Source: Desulfosarcina alkanivorans | GTDB taxonomy: Bacteria; Desulfobacterota; Desulfobacteria; Desulfobacterales; Desulfosarcinaceae | Assembly (NCBI RefSeq): GCF_009688945.1 | Contig: NZ_AP021874.1 | Span: forward strand, 4,464,001-4,528,000 | Direction of reading: 5' to 3' | Length of the DNA: 64,000 nt | Shown: positions 25,001 to 33,887 of the stretch, one piece after another | How the letters are laid out: every line of letters begins with the position of its first letter | How positions within the stretch are numbered: the first letter of the stretch is position 1 | The notes under the pieces: model-generated | The model's database searches: none | Seen by the model: the letters and a program-made list of their open reading frames with translations, nothing else | What the model was told of the DNA's origin: nothing | Made by a program: the position numbers and the translations under genes

Positions 25001-26445
25001 TTCAGGGGCAGGGCGTCGCGGCGCTCTTCGGCCGCCCTGACGCGGGCGGCGTTGCCGAGTATTTTTTCCTCCAGGTCTCCCTGTTGCGCAGCGAGGGTTG
25101 CCCGCCGCCCTTCTGCGGCCGTTGCGGCGGACGCCAGATCCACGATACGCGATTCCCGTTCGCCGACCTCGTCCAGCAGCCGTCGTCGGTCCGCGTCGAG
25201 GCGGGCGTGGTATTGAAGGGCCAGGTTGTCGATCCGCTGCAGCAGGGGCGAGAGCGCCGCATCCGCCTGGAGCAGGGCGTCCCGCCGGATCTCCGCCTCG
25301 GCCCGCTGGCGGCGGATGTCGGCGATGAAGCCGGCGGCGTTGAGGGCGCTCTCTTCGTCCTTGAACGACCGGATCTCCGTCTCGGCCTGCTCGACCTCCC
25401 GCCCGGCCTGGGCGATCTGCTGCCGGACCTGAAGGCGCTCAACGGCCAGGGCGTTGGCCCGGGCGGCCTCCCGTCGGGCGCGCGCCGCGAGGCGCTGTCC
25501 GTCGGCCTCTTTCATCGCGGGATCGAGGATCTTCAGCTGGCGCGCGGCCGCGTCGTCGGCCTGCTTCATCAGGTGGGCCGCCTCACCGAGAACGGCCTGG
25601 GAGCCGGCCACGGCATCCCCGGCGTCGCGCCAGGTGCGCGCCAGGAGGTCGAAGTCCGCGATGCGCGCCTTCAGGTCCCGCGCCACGCCGAGCTGGGCGA
25701 TCTTGCGGGGCCGGTCCTCCATCTTCTTCAAGGATTTGCCGATGGTGTCGCGCAGGGTGACGGCCGCGTCCATGTCGGCCACGCATCCCAGGAAAAAATT
25801 GAGGAACTCCGCCTCGGAGCGGAACTTGAACGCATCCTTGATACCGCCTTCGCTGCGCGCGAAGTCGATCTGGCGGTCGATCAGCCAGGGGTCTAAACCC
25901 AGCCGGTCTAAGGAGTCGGTCCACTCCTTCTGACTGGTGGTGTGCTGAACGTGCGGTGCGGCGAAATCCCGCACGGTCCGCCAGGGCTGCTCCTGATCCA
26001 GAAGGGGGTTCCATTTCTCCCGCAGCCGTTCAAAGAAATCAGGGGAATGGGCAATGAAGAAATGGCGGTCCACCTTGTCCTTCGCGCTGCGATGCCGGTA
26101 GAGGAGCTGGCCGAGGACCAGGTGCGCCTCGGGGGCGGCGTCGAACAGGGTGGGCGCGTCCAGGCTGGCCATGTCCAGCATCACCACGGCGGGACGGCCC
26201 GGGATCAGGTACTGCTCCAGCGTCTTGTCCCCGGTGGACTGAAGATGCTGGACGAAACGCCGCTGGTCCGGGGAGAAGACGTTGAGAATGAACGACAGCA
26301 CGGTGGTCTTGCAGGTGCCGTTGGCGGCGAAGAGCACACCGTGGTCGGCCTGGCCGCTCTCGCGTACGATGGGCACGAAGGCGTTGCGCAGCAGGTTCTC
26401 TCCGGCGGTGATGTCGCTGATGAAAATTTTACAGAGTCGATACAT
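22042..26445 (-). CDS. jetC: Wadjet SMC/MukB-like ATPase JetC
   Basis: The protein has 1467 residues. The N-terminal P-loop reads AANGTCKTT (residues 40-48). Long charged, Arg/Glu/Ala-rich coiled-coil arms fill most of residues ~250-1200. The C-terminal half-head has a signature GSGGEALTTS and a Walker B-like LVLDNPLG. This is the MukB/SbcC-type motor that extrudes DNA loops. Two positions are unusual: the Walker A Gly before Lys is Cys45, and Asn follows the Walker B Asp where most SMC proteins have the catalytic Glu. The start ATG lies 17 bases inside the end of jetB; a longer upstream frame is the antisense shadow of jetB. Confidence 0.9.
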   Translation of the reverse strand: MYRLCKIFISDITAGENLLRNAFVPIVRESGQADHGVLFAANGTCKTTVLSFILNVFSPDQRRFVQHLQSTGDKTLEQYLIPGRPAVVMLDMASLDAPTLFDAAPEAHLVLGQLLYRHRSAKDKVDRHFFIAHSPDFFERLREKWNPLLDQEQPWRTVRDFAAPHVQHTTSQKEWTDSLDRLGLDPWLIDRQIDFARSEGGIKDAFKFRSEAEFLNFFLGCVADMDAAVTLRDTIGKSLKKMEDRPRKIAQLGVARDLKARIADFDLLARTWRDAGDAVAGSQAVLGEAAHLMKQADDAAARQLKILDPAMKEADGQRLAARARREAARANALAVERLQVRQQIAQAGREVEQAETEIRSFKDEESALNAAGFIADIRRQRAEAEIRRDALLQADAALSPLLQRIDNLALQYHARLDADRRRLLDEVGERESRIVDLASAATAAEGRRATLAAQQGDLEEKILGNAARVRAAEERRDALPLKPGERPEDARERLAEAIGALEERLTAAHGRRAALDEEMRAGDSRWRTLQRKRSEADVHRQQAGERKDDEARKRQQLLASPHLQRVAGKPEFAPTSAELVSRFDDTIVRRRDQLARKERRRLDLEMELERLTGIDTLTVDDQTRKLIAHCHAEGISPGELKAFPEYLAGLYASPGEIARFIESDPGRFTGIMAATEAVVEAVQGLPVPEWLHRPVVVSTPVAPDRLQAVAQAVICPNDPGVYAKHHLEKTRDRVRERRDALVRDIDERTGELREMAADSRDLHAYRETFPDAAAVTALAERVRELDHTLADLTAKIADADDLSETLRERKADQEQAIQALAADAVRLAERRSQVEAWLGQYALLEDWKRDAEEMLAAKAALAASIDAEDRNLRRIEAEAADFRGDIRERRILIKGLDERAGDVPKPEDAVLSDGDRDAARSMDRATLKTLFEEAREQQRRKADELGIETLQKELDTIQAAIGQREARLETQRRDHPHDAALADRWAARSTADRDARRQEISDAVEVRTGKRGGLRASIGHWKEEVHRQNDALSEFAGRGIRPDILEADLAGQDLVGVIHRFQREADRHEQTHERLSLRCRELQTALKAHADWRQETRIGLAETQAFAPVWDQHSPREDWPDIAGAPTVDAAVAAVRTLQAQVRERMAACDKERSAVDAARRRMGNGFERLQADLQGERFRSHLPAVIDELRRHDTESLGVQAEELIGRCEEIAQNMESDLSISQQIMDNLVDMLLSRAKEYHQKLQTAAQQRLPADVYVYGGQSILRAGTRLDFTRHGEDFRRSVENWLHELIQQDRLPEVNPRAGNCLGGELLYQLLGAATGKKTFGIRLLKCDDTGRNYEPVGKDLGSGGEALTTSVLLYTLLISMRKKRHSHPDGRIPAFLVLDNPLGVCNRSDFLDAQLKVARAMGIQCVYLTGINDRESLDLFELRVAIRKGNKKVEVDHTAYDLLEVAELNVEKTDESVLA

Positions 26446-27214
26446 CGTCGTTCTCTCCCGGTTCGGCCGACGATCCGGTTTCCGCATGGTCGGCCAGAAT
26501 ATCGCGGAACGCGTGGAAGGAGTAGACGATCCCCTCCCGCATGGAGGTCTGGTATGCCGGTGTGGGTCGGTACTCCACGTCGCCGGGGGTCTCCTCGAAG
26601 ACGAGCAGGTAGCCGGTCTCCACGAGGTGCTCCAGAACCCGCTCGACCAGGTCCACCCACGAATTGCCGGCGCCGGCGCGCAGCCGGTCCGGGTTGTCTT
26701 CGGGCAGTTCCCGCAGCCGCCGGGCCACGCTGCGCACCTGGGGGTGCAGGCGGTCCTCTTCTTCGGGCAGGGCGGCTTCGGCATGGGCAAAGCGGCGCAG
26801 GATGGCGATCACGTCCTCCATGGTGATGGCGCCCAGGTCCTCCACGGGCATGTCCAGGTCCGCCTCGGTCGGGAAAAAGGCGGTCGCGACGGCACAGTGC
26901 ACCGGCAGCACATCCGCGGCCTTGAGGTCGCTGCGGGCCAGCAGCCGGCCGTAGTCGGTCAAGGTGGCGGCGAAAAAACCGTCGGCGTTGCACGCCGCCA
27001 GGCGCAGCCCCCCCTCATCCAGGGCCAGCAGCCGCAGCGCCATGGCCCGCAGGCCCGCATCCACCGCCGAGCGGAAGGCTTCCTCGGCCTGGAACCGCTG
27101 CACCAGTTCGGTCATCTCGGCGCTGTTCTGGGTGACAATGCGTTTCCGGCCGCTGCTGTAGGCCAGGCTCAGGTAGATGAGCCGATTGGCTTCATAAATC
27201 GTCTCGACGCTCAT
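26429..27214 (-). CDS. jetB: Wadjet KITE-like subunit JetB (DUF4194)
   Basis: The protein has 261 residues. Helical N-terminal region, then a winged-helix-like segment (RAGAGNSWVDLVERVLEHL, ETGYLLVFEETPGDVEYRP). It corresponds to MukE, which holds the kleisin against the SMC heads. Its start overlaps the jetA stop (ATGA) and it overlaps jetC by 17 bases, so all subunits are translated in a coupled way. Confidence 0.85.
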   Translation of the reverse strand: MSVETIYEANRLIYLSLAYSSGRKRIVTQNSAEMTELVQRFQAEEAFRSAVDAGLRAMALRLLALDEGGLRLAACNADGFFAATLTDYGRLLARSDLKAADVLPVHCAVATAFFPTEADLDMPVEDLGAITMEDVIAILRRFAHAEAALPEEEDRLHPQVRSVARRLRELPEDNPDRLRAGAGNSWVDLVERVLEHLVETGYLLVFEETPGDVEYRPTPAYQTSMREGIVYSFHAFRDILADHAETGSSAEPGENDDVSTL

Positions 27215-28824
27215 GGGGAAACCTCCGGCGCCCGAACGGCGCCCTGATGGATCAGCCGGATGTCGTGACCCCGGTAGCGGCGGCCGGCACACAGGGGCAC
27301 CGTCACCCGCAGCCCGGGATCGTGCACCGCCACCCGGATGCGGTGCCTGGCGGCCAGACGCCGCTCCACCGTGCACTGGAACACGGCCATGGCCACGGCC
27401 ACGGGGAGCAAATCACCGTCATCCGCAGCGGCGGCACGGTGTGACGCCGCTTCCAGCAACCGGCTGAGCAGGACCTCACCGTCGGAGGCCACCATGTCGT
27501 GAACCAGTTCGAAAGCATCGTGCATCAGCCGATCGTTCAGTTCGGATTCGAAGCGCCGGATCGGGCTGCCGTCGATCTCGTGAACCGGCTGGCTTCGGTC
27601 CCCGGGCACATTCTGGCGCTCCAGGGCCCGGTCGCACGCCTCGATCACCGCCGCCGGATCGAACAGGGTGCGCTGGGCCGGCGGATCGATGCGGGCAATG
27701 AACTCCGCGCCCACCCGCGCCGCGTCGTCCTCGCCCAGGCGGCACAGGCGGCGCATCACCGCCTCCATGGGCGGAAACGCACCGAGACTGCGCCGCCGGA
27801 AGAGCTTGAAACTGTGATAGTCGTAATCATCGGGAAGCTGCTGCAGCTCGGTGGTAAGATTCATCAGCTGGGTGTTGAGACGCTCGAGCCTCTCGGCCAA
27901 CCGGTGAAGCGTGGCCTCGTGCCGGTTGCCGGCCGACCGGGTCAGGCTCTCGACGACCATGTTGTGCAGCCGCCGCCCCTCCTTCTGGATGGTCGTGGCC
28001 TGGCTGACGCCATCCTCGGCCAGTGCCCGCACCCGGCCGAAGTCCACGGCGTGGATGTTGCGCCGGATCTGCCGGCGGGTGGTGCGCACCTCCAGGGCTT
28101 TGCGGGCGCACTGCTTGCGGTTGCCGTCGGCAACGGAGATGGCGTCGGCCACGTTGCCCCGCTCGATCAGCAGCTTGATCCGAAGATTGCCGATGGCCGT
28201 GGCATCCAGGGCGCCGGTTTCGTGAAGCCCGAAATAGGCCGTATAGCCTTCGTCGGTGAGCGTGAACAGGGCCTCGCGCCCCTCGCCGGTGTATACCGTC
28301 TTGATCAGCCAGAACCGGCGGTGGCGATATTCGCCGGCGGTGCCGTCGAACCAGGTGTATTCGAAGGGCAGGTAGCGGTTGTGGCGGTTGACCAGATGAT
28401 CGAACACCTTGCCCAGCACATCGGCCAGTCCCTCGCCGGTGGCCTCGATCCCGCAGGCCGCCGCCTGCTTGCGGGCCAGGGGACAAATCCGGTCCAGAAT
28501 TTCGGCGCGGGTGGCGCCGGACTGGTACTCGGTCAACTCCGAGATGACATCAAGGATGGCAAAGGCGAGCCACAGCAGGTCCAGCCCATCCCATATGACG
28601 CCGGGGTCGTCGGCGTCTCCCAGTCGGAAGCGGCGGGCCTCCAGCTCGAATACGGGCCGCATGATCAGCGCGCTATAGACCGCCCGGCCCACGTCCAGCG
28701 CAAAACCCGCATCGGCCTGCTTGTCCGGCCCGGCAGCGGCTGGCGATTCCGTAACGGCACCGTCGCCCTCGTCCGTGGTTTGTCGTCGCCGTACGAAATC
28801 AATGAGATCGAGTTGAATGGGCAT
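27211..28824 (-). CDS. jetA: Wadjet kleisin-like subunit JetA
   Basis: The protein has 537 residues and is mostly helical with winged-helix-like parts at the N-terminal third (TWFDGTAGEYRHRRFWLIKTV, FTLTDEGYTAYFGL). Central coiled-coil-like segments and a C-terminal wing follow. Size, position first in the operon and helical layout match the MukF-like kleisin of Wadjet. Start at MPIQLDLIDF; the ribosome site is weak. Base composition equals that of the surrounding chromosome, unlike the AT-rich TA island next door. Confidence 0.82.
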   Translation of the reverse strand: MPIQLDLIDFVRRRQTTDEGDGAVTESPAAAGPDKQADAGFALDVGRAVYSALIMRPVFELEARRFRLGDADDPGVIWDGLDLLWLAFAILDVISELTEYQSGATRAEILDRICPLARKQAAACGIEATGEGLADVLGKVFDHLVNRHNRYLPFEYTWFDGTAGEYRHRRFWLIKTVYTGEGREALFTLTDEGYTAYFGLHETGALDATAIGNLRIKLLIERGNVADAISVADGNRKQCARKALEVRTTRRQIRRNIHAVDFGRVRALAEDGVSQATTIQKEGRRLHNMVVESLTRSAGNRHEATLHRLAERLERLNTQLMNLTTELQQLPDDYDYHSFKLFRRRSLGAFPPMEAVMRRLCRLGEDDAARVGAEFIARIDPPAQRTLFDPAAVIEACDRALERQNVPGDRSQPVHEIDGSPIRRFESELNDRLMHDAFELVHDMVASDGEVLLSRLLEAASHRAAAADDGDLLPVAVAMAVFQCTVERRLAARHRIRVAVHDPGLRVTVPLCAGRRYRGHDIRLIHQGAVRAPEVSP

Positions 28825-28941
28825 CTTCGCTTCAGGGCCTCTGCGCCGGTGGTGTTGCAATCAGAACCTGCGAGGTTCACGAAAGGGTATAGCCCAAAGC
28901 GGGTCGGTTTTCAATCGGGACAAAATGCGTTAACCGCCCCG

Positions 28942-30402
28942 TCAGCCCTCGATCCCGGCCAGGCACAGATACTTCATCTCCAGGTACTCCTCCATGCCGT
29001 AACGGGACCCTTCCCGGCCGATGCCCGACTGCTTGATCCCGCCGAAGGGGGCCACCTCGGTTGAAATCAATCCCGCATTGATGCCCACCATGCCGAACTC
29101 CAGGGCTTCGGACACCCGGAAAATCCGGCCGAAATCGCGGGCGTAAAAGTAGGCCGCCAGGCCATAGGGCGTGTCGTTGGCCATGCGGATGGCATCCGCT
29201 TCCGATGAAAAACGGATCAGCGGGGCCACCGGGCCGAAGGTTTCGTCGGCGGCGACGTCCATGTCGGCATCCACGTCTCCCAGCACCGTGGGCTGGAAAA
29301 AGGTGCCGCCCAGGGCATGGGGCTTTCCGCCGGTCAGAAGCGTGGCGCCCCTGGAAAGCGCGTCGTCGATGTGGCGGGACACCTTGGCCAGGGCCGAATC
29401 GTCGATGAGCGGTCCCTGCTGTACGCCAGGGTCCACGCCGCGGCCGACCTTCAGCTTCTGCACTTCGGCAACAAACCGTCTGGAGAAATCATCGTACACG
29501 CCGTCCTGAACAAATATCCGGTTGGCGCACACACAGGTCTGGCCGGTGTTGCGATACTTGGACACCATGGCCCCCTGCACCGCCTGATCCAGGTCCGCAT
29601 CGTCAAAGACGATAAAGGGTGCATTGCCCCCCAGCTCCAGGGAAACTTTCTTGATGGTCGCACCGCTTTGGGCCATGAGCGTTCGCCCCACCTCCGTGGA
29701 ACCGGTGAAACTGAGTTTGCGGACAATGGGGCTGGCGGTGAGCTCGCCGCCGATGATGCCTGCCGATCCGGTGATCACGTTGAAGACGCCGGCGGGAACC
29801 CCCGCCCGCTGGGACAATTCGGCCAGGGCCAGGGCGGTCAGCGGCGTCTGGCTGGCCGGTTTGACCACGATGGTGCAGCCGGCGGCAAGGGCGGGGGCCG
29901 CTTTGCGGGCAATCATGGCTGCGGGAAAATTCCAGGGGGTAATGGCCGCGCAGACCCCCACCGGTTGTCGAAGGACGATGATGCGCTGGTCCGCTGACGT
30001 CGCCGGTATGGTATCCCCGTATACCCGCTTGGCCTCCTCGGCAAACCATTGCATGAACGAGGCCGCAAAGGCGATCTCCCCCCTGGCCTCGGCCAGGGGC
30101 TTTCCCTGCTCACTGGTCAGGACGGCCGCCAGGTCCTCCTGGTGATCCATCATCAGGCGGTACCAGCGGTGGAGCACTTCCGAGCGTTCTTTGGCGGTGC
30201 GGCGGCGCCATGCCGGCAGCGCCCTGTCGGCCGCGTCGATCGTCTGGCGGACTTCTTGGGCGGAAACAGCGGGCACGGTGCCCACGCTGCTGCCGTCGGC
30301 AGGGTTGGTCACCGCGATGGTCTTGCCGGATCGGGCATCGGTCCATTTTCCGTCTATCCAGGCCTGTTGGCGAAACAGGCCGGTATCATTGAGTGCAATC
30401 AT
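28942..30402 (-). CDS. gabD: NAD(P)+-dependent succinate-semialdehyde dehydrogenase
   Basis: The protein has 486 residues of the aldehyde dehydrogenase superfamily. Motifs: PWNFPAAMIARKAAPALAAG, FTGSTEVGRTLM, catalytic Glu in LELGGNAPFIVF, catalytic Cys in GQTCVCANRI and FGPVAPLI. These are strongest for GabD. It oxidises succinate semialdehyde to succinate, closing the GABA shunt. The start is the ATG with GGAGG eight bases upstream, not the ATG 15 bases earlier. It may link to the glutamate-centred region downstream. Confidence 0.88.
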   Translation of the reverse strand: MIALNDTGLFRQQAWIDGKWTDARSGKTIAVTNPADGSSVGTVPAVSAQEVRQTIDAADRALPAWRRRTAKERSEVLHRWYRLMMDHQEDLAAVLTSEQGKPLAEARGEIAFAASFMQWFAEEAKRVYGDTIPATSADQRIIVLRQPVGVCAAITPWNFPAAMIARKAAPALAAGCTIVVKPASQTPLTALALAELSQRAGVPAGVFNVITGSAGIIGGELTASPIVRKLSFTGSTEVGRTLMAQSGATIKKVSLELGGNAPFIVFDDADLDQAVQGAMVSKYRNTGQTCVCANRIFVQDGVYDDFSRRFVAEVQKLKVGRGVDPGVQQGPLIDDSALAKVSRHIDDALSRGATLLTGGKPHALGGTFFQPTVLGDVDADMDVAADETFGPVAPLIRFSSEADAIRMANDTPYGLAAYFYARDFGRIFRVSEALEFGMVGINAGLISTEVAPFGGIKQSGIGREGSRYGMEEYLEMKYLCLAGIEG

Positions 30403-30556
30403 GATCGAGGCCTCCATGGCGTTGATGTGGTTTCAGGTCGTGCCCATCCATTAATGGCTATTTCCGGATCGACACCAGGCAATGAACTGTAAACTTAAGG
30501 CCGGAAGGTCGTCCGTCAATCGGGATTGGCCTTTTAACCGTTGGCGCGCTTCCGTT

Positions 30557-31294
30557 TTATTTCAGGAAGAAGCCTTTTTTCTCCAGGAAGGGTTTCATGT
30601 GGGGCCGGATCACCCGGCCCATGAAGTCGGCCATCTGCCGGGTCCAGGTCTCATCTTTGAGGTTGCTGTTGCGATTCAGGTAATAGTGGTTGGTGGTCCG
30701 GTCATAGGCCCCGAACATATCCGGGTCATGCTGCGGCGGATAACGGTCGGTAAACAGCACGGCCTCGACCGGCAGGCGCGGTTTGGGGGGCGGGTCGTGG
30801 GCCGGCCACCCCAGGCACATGCCGAAAACCGGATAGGCCTGGTCGGGAATGTCCAGCAGGTCGCACACCGTCTGGGGGTCATTGCGGATGCCGCCGATGA
30901 ACACGCCGCCCATGCCCAGGGACTCGGCGGCCAGCAGCACGTTCTGGGCCAGCAGGGCCGCATCGACGGTGGCGGTGACAAACTGCTCGGCCCACCCCTT
31001 TTCCGCACTGGTGTCATGGAGGCGGCAGGCGGCGTCCAGCCGGTTGAGATCGGCGCAGAAAACCAGGAACACCGGGGAGCTGGCCACCCAGGCCTGGGGG
31101 CCGGCAAGGCGGGCGAGGGCCTGCCGCTTGGCCATGTCCCGCACCCGTATGACGGTGTATGCCTGGACAAAATGGGAAGTGGCCGCGCATTGGGCTGCCG
31201 CAACGATCGCCTCGAGGGTCTGGTCATCCACCTCCCGGTCCGCAAATTTACGGATCGACCGGTGGGCTTTCATCAGGTCAATGATCGCATTCAT
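30557..31294 (-). CDS. Nitroreductase family flavoprotein (NfsA-like)
   Basis: The protein has 245 residues and binds FMN. The N-terminal HRSIRKFADREVDDQTLEAI, the AATSHFVQAYTVIRVRD region, FVTATVDAALLAQNVLLAAES LG and VFGMCLGWPAHDPP are typical of NfsA/FRP oxygen-insensitive nitroreductases using NADPH. The start codon directly follows the stop of the mechanosensitive-channel gene, so the two are co-transcribed. Confidence 0.88.
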   Translation of the reverse strand: MNAIIDLMKAHRSIRKFADREVDDQTLEAIVAAAQCAATSHFVQAYTVIRVRDMAKRQALARLAGPQAWVASSPVFLVFCADLNRLDAACRLHDTSAEKGWAEQFVTATVDAALLAQNVLLAAESLGMGGVFIGGIRNDPQTVCDLLDIPDQAYPVFGMCLGWPAHDPPPKPRLPVEAVLFTDRYPPQHDPDMFGAYDRTTNHYYLNRNSNLKDETWTRQMADFMGRVIRPHMKPFLEKKGFFLK

Positions 31295-33748
31295 TCAGGC
31301 TTCACCTTTCGCTAAGGTCGGGGATGAAGCGCCCTTCACGCCGATGGCGGCATTGTCGTCCACACTGCGCAGGTGCAGGTCCCGCTGGGGAAAAGGAATC
31401 TCGATGCCTTCGTCACGGAACCGCCGGTCGATGTCCCGTATCAGGGCACTCTGGACGATTCGCCGGTCATTGAAATCGGCAATCCACACCCGCAGCTGAA
31501 AATCCAGGGAGCTGTCGCCAAAATTCAGGAACAGCACCACGGGCTGGGGATCCTTGAGCACCCGGTCACTTTCCGTGGCCACGGCCATGAGCACCCGCAT
31601 CACCGCTTCCACATCGGAACCGTAGGCCACGCCCACCGGAATGGAAAGGCGCATGCCGCGGTCACCCAGGGTCCAGTTGGTCACCTGATTGGCGATCAGG
31701 TCTCCGTTGGGCACCACGATCTCGGCACGGTCGAACGTCTGCACCGTTGTTGCCCGCAGCCCCAGGTTAAGCACGCGCCCCTGCTGGCCGTCGTTGAGCT
31801 GGATGACATCGCCCACCTTGACGGGTCGCTCGAACAGCAGAATCAGTCCGGAAACAAAATTATTGACGATGGCCTGCATGCCGAAACCGATACCGACGCC
31901 CAGCGCGCCACCGATGATGGTGACGTTTTTCAACTCAAATCCCAGGGCGGACAGGGCAATCAGAAAGCCGACCAGCACCAGGGCATAATGGACCAGGCGC
32001 ACAATGGACAGCCGGGCACCGGTATCCATCTGGCCGCGGTTAAGCACATTTTCCATGAGCAGGGCCTGAAGACCCCATGAAAAAACGAATGCACCATAGA
32101 GGATCAGACCGGCCGTCACCACCACACCGACGGTTATTCGCTGCTCGCCCATGGTGACCCCGAAGGTGAAAAAAGCCTGCAGGGCCTCCACGGGAAAAGC
32201 ATACCACTTCCAGACCACCAGCAGGTTGGCGGCCACGAAAACGACGATCAGGGTGTTGGTCAGAAAGATGACCCGCCGCAGGATAGTGTCGGCATTCCGG
32301 CGGAGAAAGGAAAACTGGTCCATGGGCAGAAACTCGACGCCCAGATTCAGGGCCACGCGCACCAGCCGGAGCATGGCCCACCCCATGAGCAGCAGAATCG
32401 ACGTGCGGATGGCACCGTCCATGATCTGGACGGCGAAATTGCCAAAGCCGATGACGTCCGCCGCAGCGACCAGGGTAAACACCGCAACAATCAGCCGGAA
32501 CAGCCACACCTGCCAGGCCGGCTTGCCGGCGGCGGCCACGGACCGGCTCCGCCAGCCAAAATAGACCAGGCCGGCCACGGACCAGGCCAGGAGAAACAGA
32601 CGCATGGGGGCCATGGGCACCCTCAGGACCAGCAGCACCTGAAATCCGATGGTCACCAGGATCAGGATGTAGATGGCCCGCTTGATCCAGGGTTCTTTGA
32701 CAAAGGCCGAAACGAGCCTGGCCGTCACGACCCCGGCCACGGTCTGTACCACGACGCGCCAAAGGGTCGGCGACGGCCCGTAAAGAAAGGAGAGGGTAAA
32801 GATGGCCACAAAAATCGACAGGGAAACCGGTCGTTTGGCCAGGAACCGGCGATCGGCATGGTCGAGCAGACGCGGCCGGTATCGCCGAACCAGTGCAAAC
32901 ATGAAGGCGAAAACGACCCCCTGAAGGGCAATGACCCACCAATTTTGCTCAAAAAACACCGGATCCGGCTGAATCAGTGGCTTGATCAGCCGCGCGGGTT
33001 CATGGGTCAGTTCAATCAGCTCCTGCAGATAGGCAATGGAAAACATCGCAGGCATGCCGCCGCGCAGGGTTTCGCCACGCTGTTGCGCCATCATGGCGTC
33101 GATCTGATCGGTAAGGCTGCCGAATTTCGCCCCGATATCTCCGGCCTGCTGCTGAACGGCCAGCAGCGGCTCCAGTTTTCGGGAAATAATATCCAGCGCC
33201 TCGCCAATATCCGTGCCGGCCCGGGTAAAGGCATCGGCAACGCTCTTTAATGCCAGATCCGCCCCCAGCTGAGAGCGCCACCCATCCCAGCGGTTCTTTT
33301 CCGCCAGCCAGGCGTGGCGGCGCGCCTCCACCTCCCGGATCGCCTCGGTGAGGGCTTCCGAAACGCGCTGGACGGCGTCGGCTTCGCTGCGGACCTCCCC
33401 CTTCAGTGCGGCCAGCTGCTGATAACTCTGCAGGTCTTCATCCTTGAGGAGGCTCAGCCGGAGGTTGAACCGGTCTGCCTCTGTGCTGGCGGCTTTGAGC
33501 CGCAATTCCAGTTTCTGCAGATTGTCGACGGCTGCAGGCCTGTTCTTAAGTACGGAGAGGCGCTGCGACAGGGCGCCGGCCTGGTAGACGACATCGGCCA
33601 GGCTGGGGATCACGGGCGGGGTTGCAGCATTGCTGACCGCTGGCGCCGGCTCTTGACCCGACACCGGGGTGACGGTACCGAAAGCGAACCAACCCATGAC
33701 CATAAACGCACATAGAACACGGACGGAAACAACGGTGGACGATCTCAT
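31295..33748 (-). CDS. Large MscS-family mechanosensitive channel (MscK-like)
   Basis: The protein has 817 residues. Signal peptide (VLCAFMVMGWFAFGTVTPVSGQ), a ~220-residue periplasmic coiled region, about eleven transmembrane segments, then the MscS core: GALGVGIGFGMQAIVNNFVSGLILLFERPVKVGDV and the beta domain (QTFDRAEIVVPNGDLI). The Gly/Ala-rich pore helix and the 'NNFVSG' turn are intact. It releases solutes on hypo-osmotic shock. The extended N-terminal part may regulate gating. Confidence 0.92.
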   Translation of the reverse strand: MRSSTVVSVRVLCAFMVMGWFAFGTVTPVSGQEPAPAVSNAATPPVIPSLADVVYQAGALSQRLSVLKNRPAAVDNLQKLELRLKAASTEADRFNLRLSLLKDEDLQSYQQLAALKGEVRSEADAVQRVSEALTEAIREVEARRHAWLAEKNRWDGWRSQLGADLALKSVADAFTRAGTDIGEALDIISRKLEPLLAVQQQAGDIGAKFGSLTDQIDAMMAQQRGETLRGGMPAMFSIAYLQELIELTHEPARLIKPLIQPDPVFFEQNWWVIALQGVVFAFMFALVRRYRPRLLDHADRRFLAKRPVSLSIFVAIFTLSFLYGPSPTLWRVVVQTVAGVVTARLVSAFVKEPWIKRAIYILILVTIGFQVLLVLRVPMAPMRLFLLAWSVAGLVYFGWRSRSVAAAGKPAWQVWLFRLIVAVFTLVAAADVIGFGNFAVQIMDGAIRTSILLLMGWAMLRLVRVALNLGVEFLPMDQFSFLRRNADTILRRVIFLTNTLIVVFVAANLLVVWKWYAFPVEALQAFFTFGVTMGEQRITVGVVVTAGLILYGAFVFSWGLQALLMENVLNRGQMDTGARLSIVRLVHYALVLVGFLIALSALGFELKNVTIIGGALGVGIGFGMQAIVNNFVSGLILLFERPVKVGDVIQLNDGQQGRVLNLGLRATTVQTFDRAEIVVPNGDLIANQVTNWTLGDRGMRLSIPVGVAYGSDVEAVMRVLMAVATESDRVLKDPQPVVLFLNFGDSSLDFQLRVWIADFNDRRIVQSALIRDIDRRFRDEGIEIPFPQRDLHLRSVDDNAAIGVKGASSPTLAKGEA

Positions 33749-33887
33749 AGTCAGGAGTTCCTGGTCAGGTTAAACGAAAAGGGGTGGATCATTAAGGTGA
33801 CGGTCCAACGCCTGCAACCGGTATGGATTCTATACCAACCGGTATGCGGAATCAATGCCGGAAAAAGCGCCCGGTGGTCTGACCCTT

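Noticed and set aside
22111..25896. 1261-codon plus-strand frame
   Set aside because: It is antisense to jetC. Long shadow frames are expected opposite GC-rich coiled-coil genes; no ribosome site or motif.
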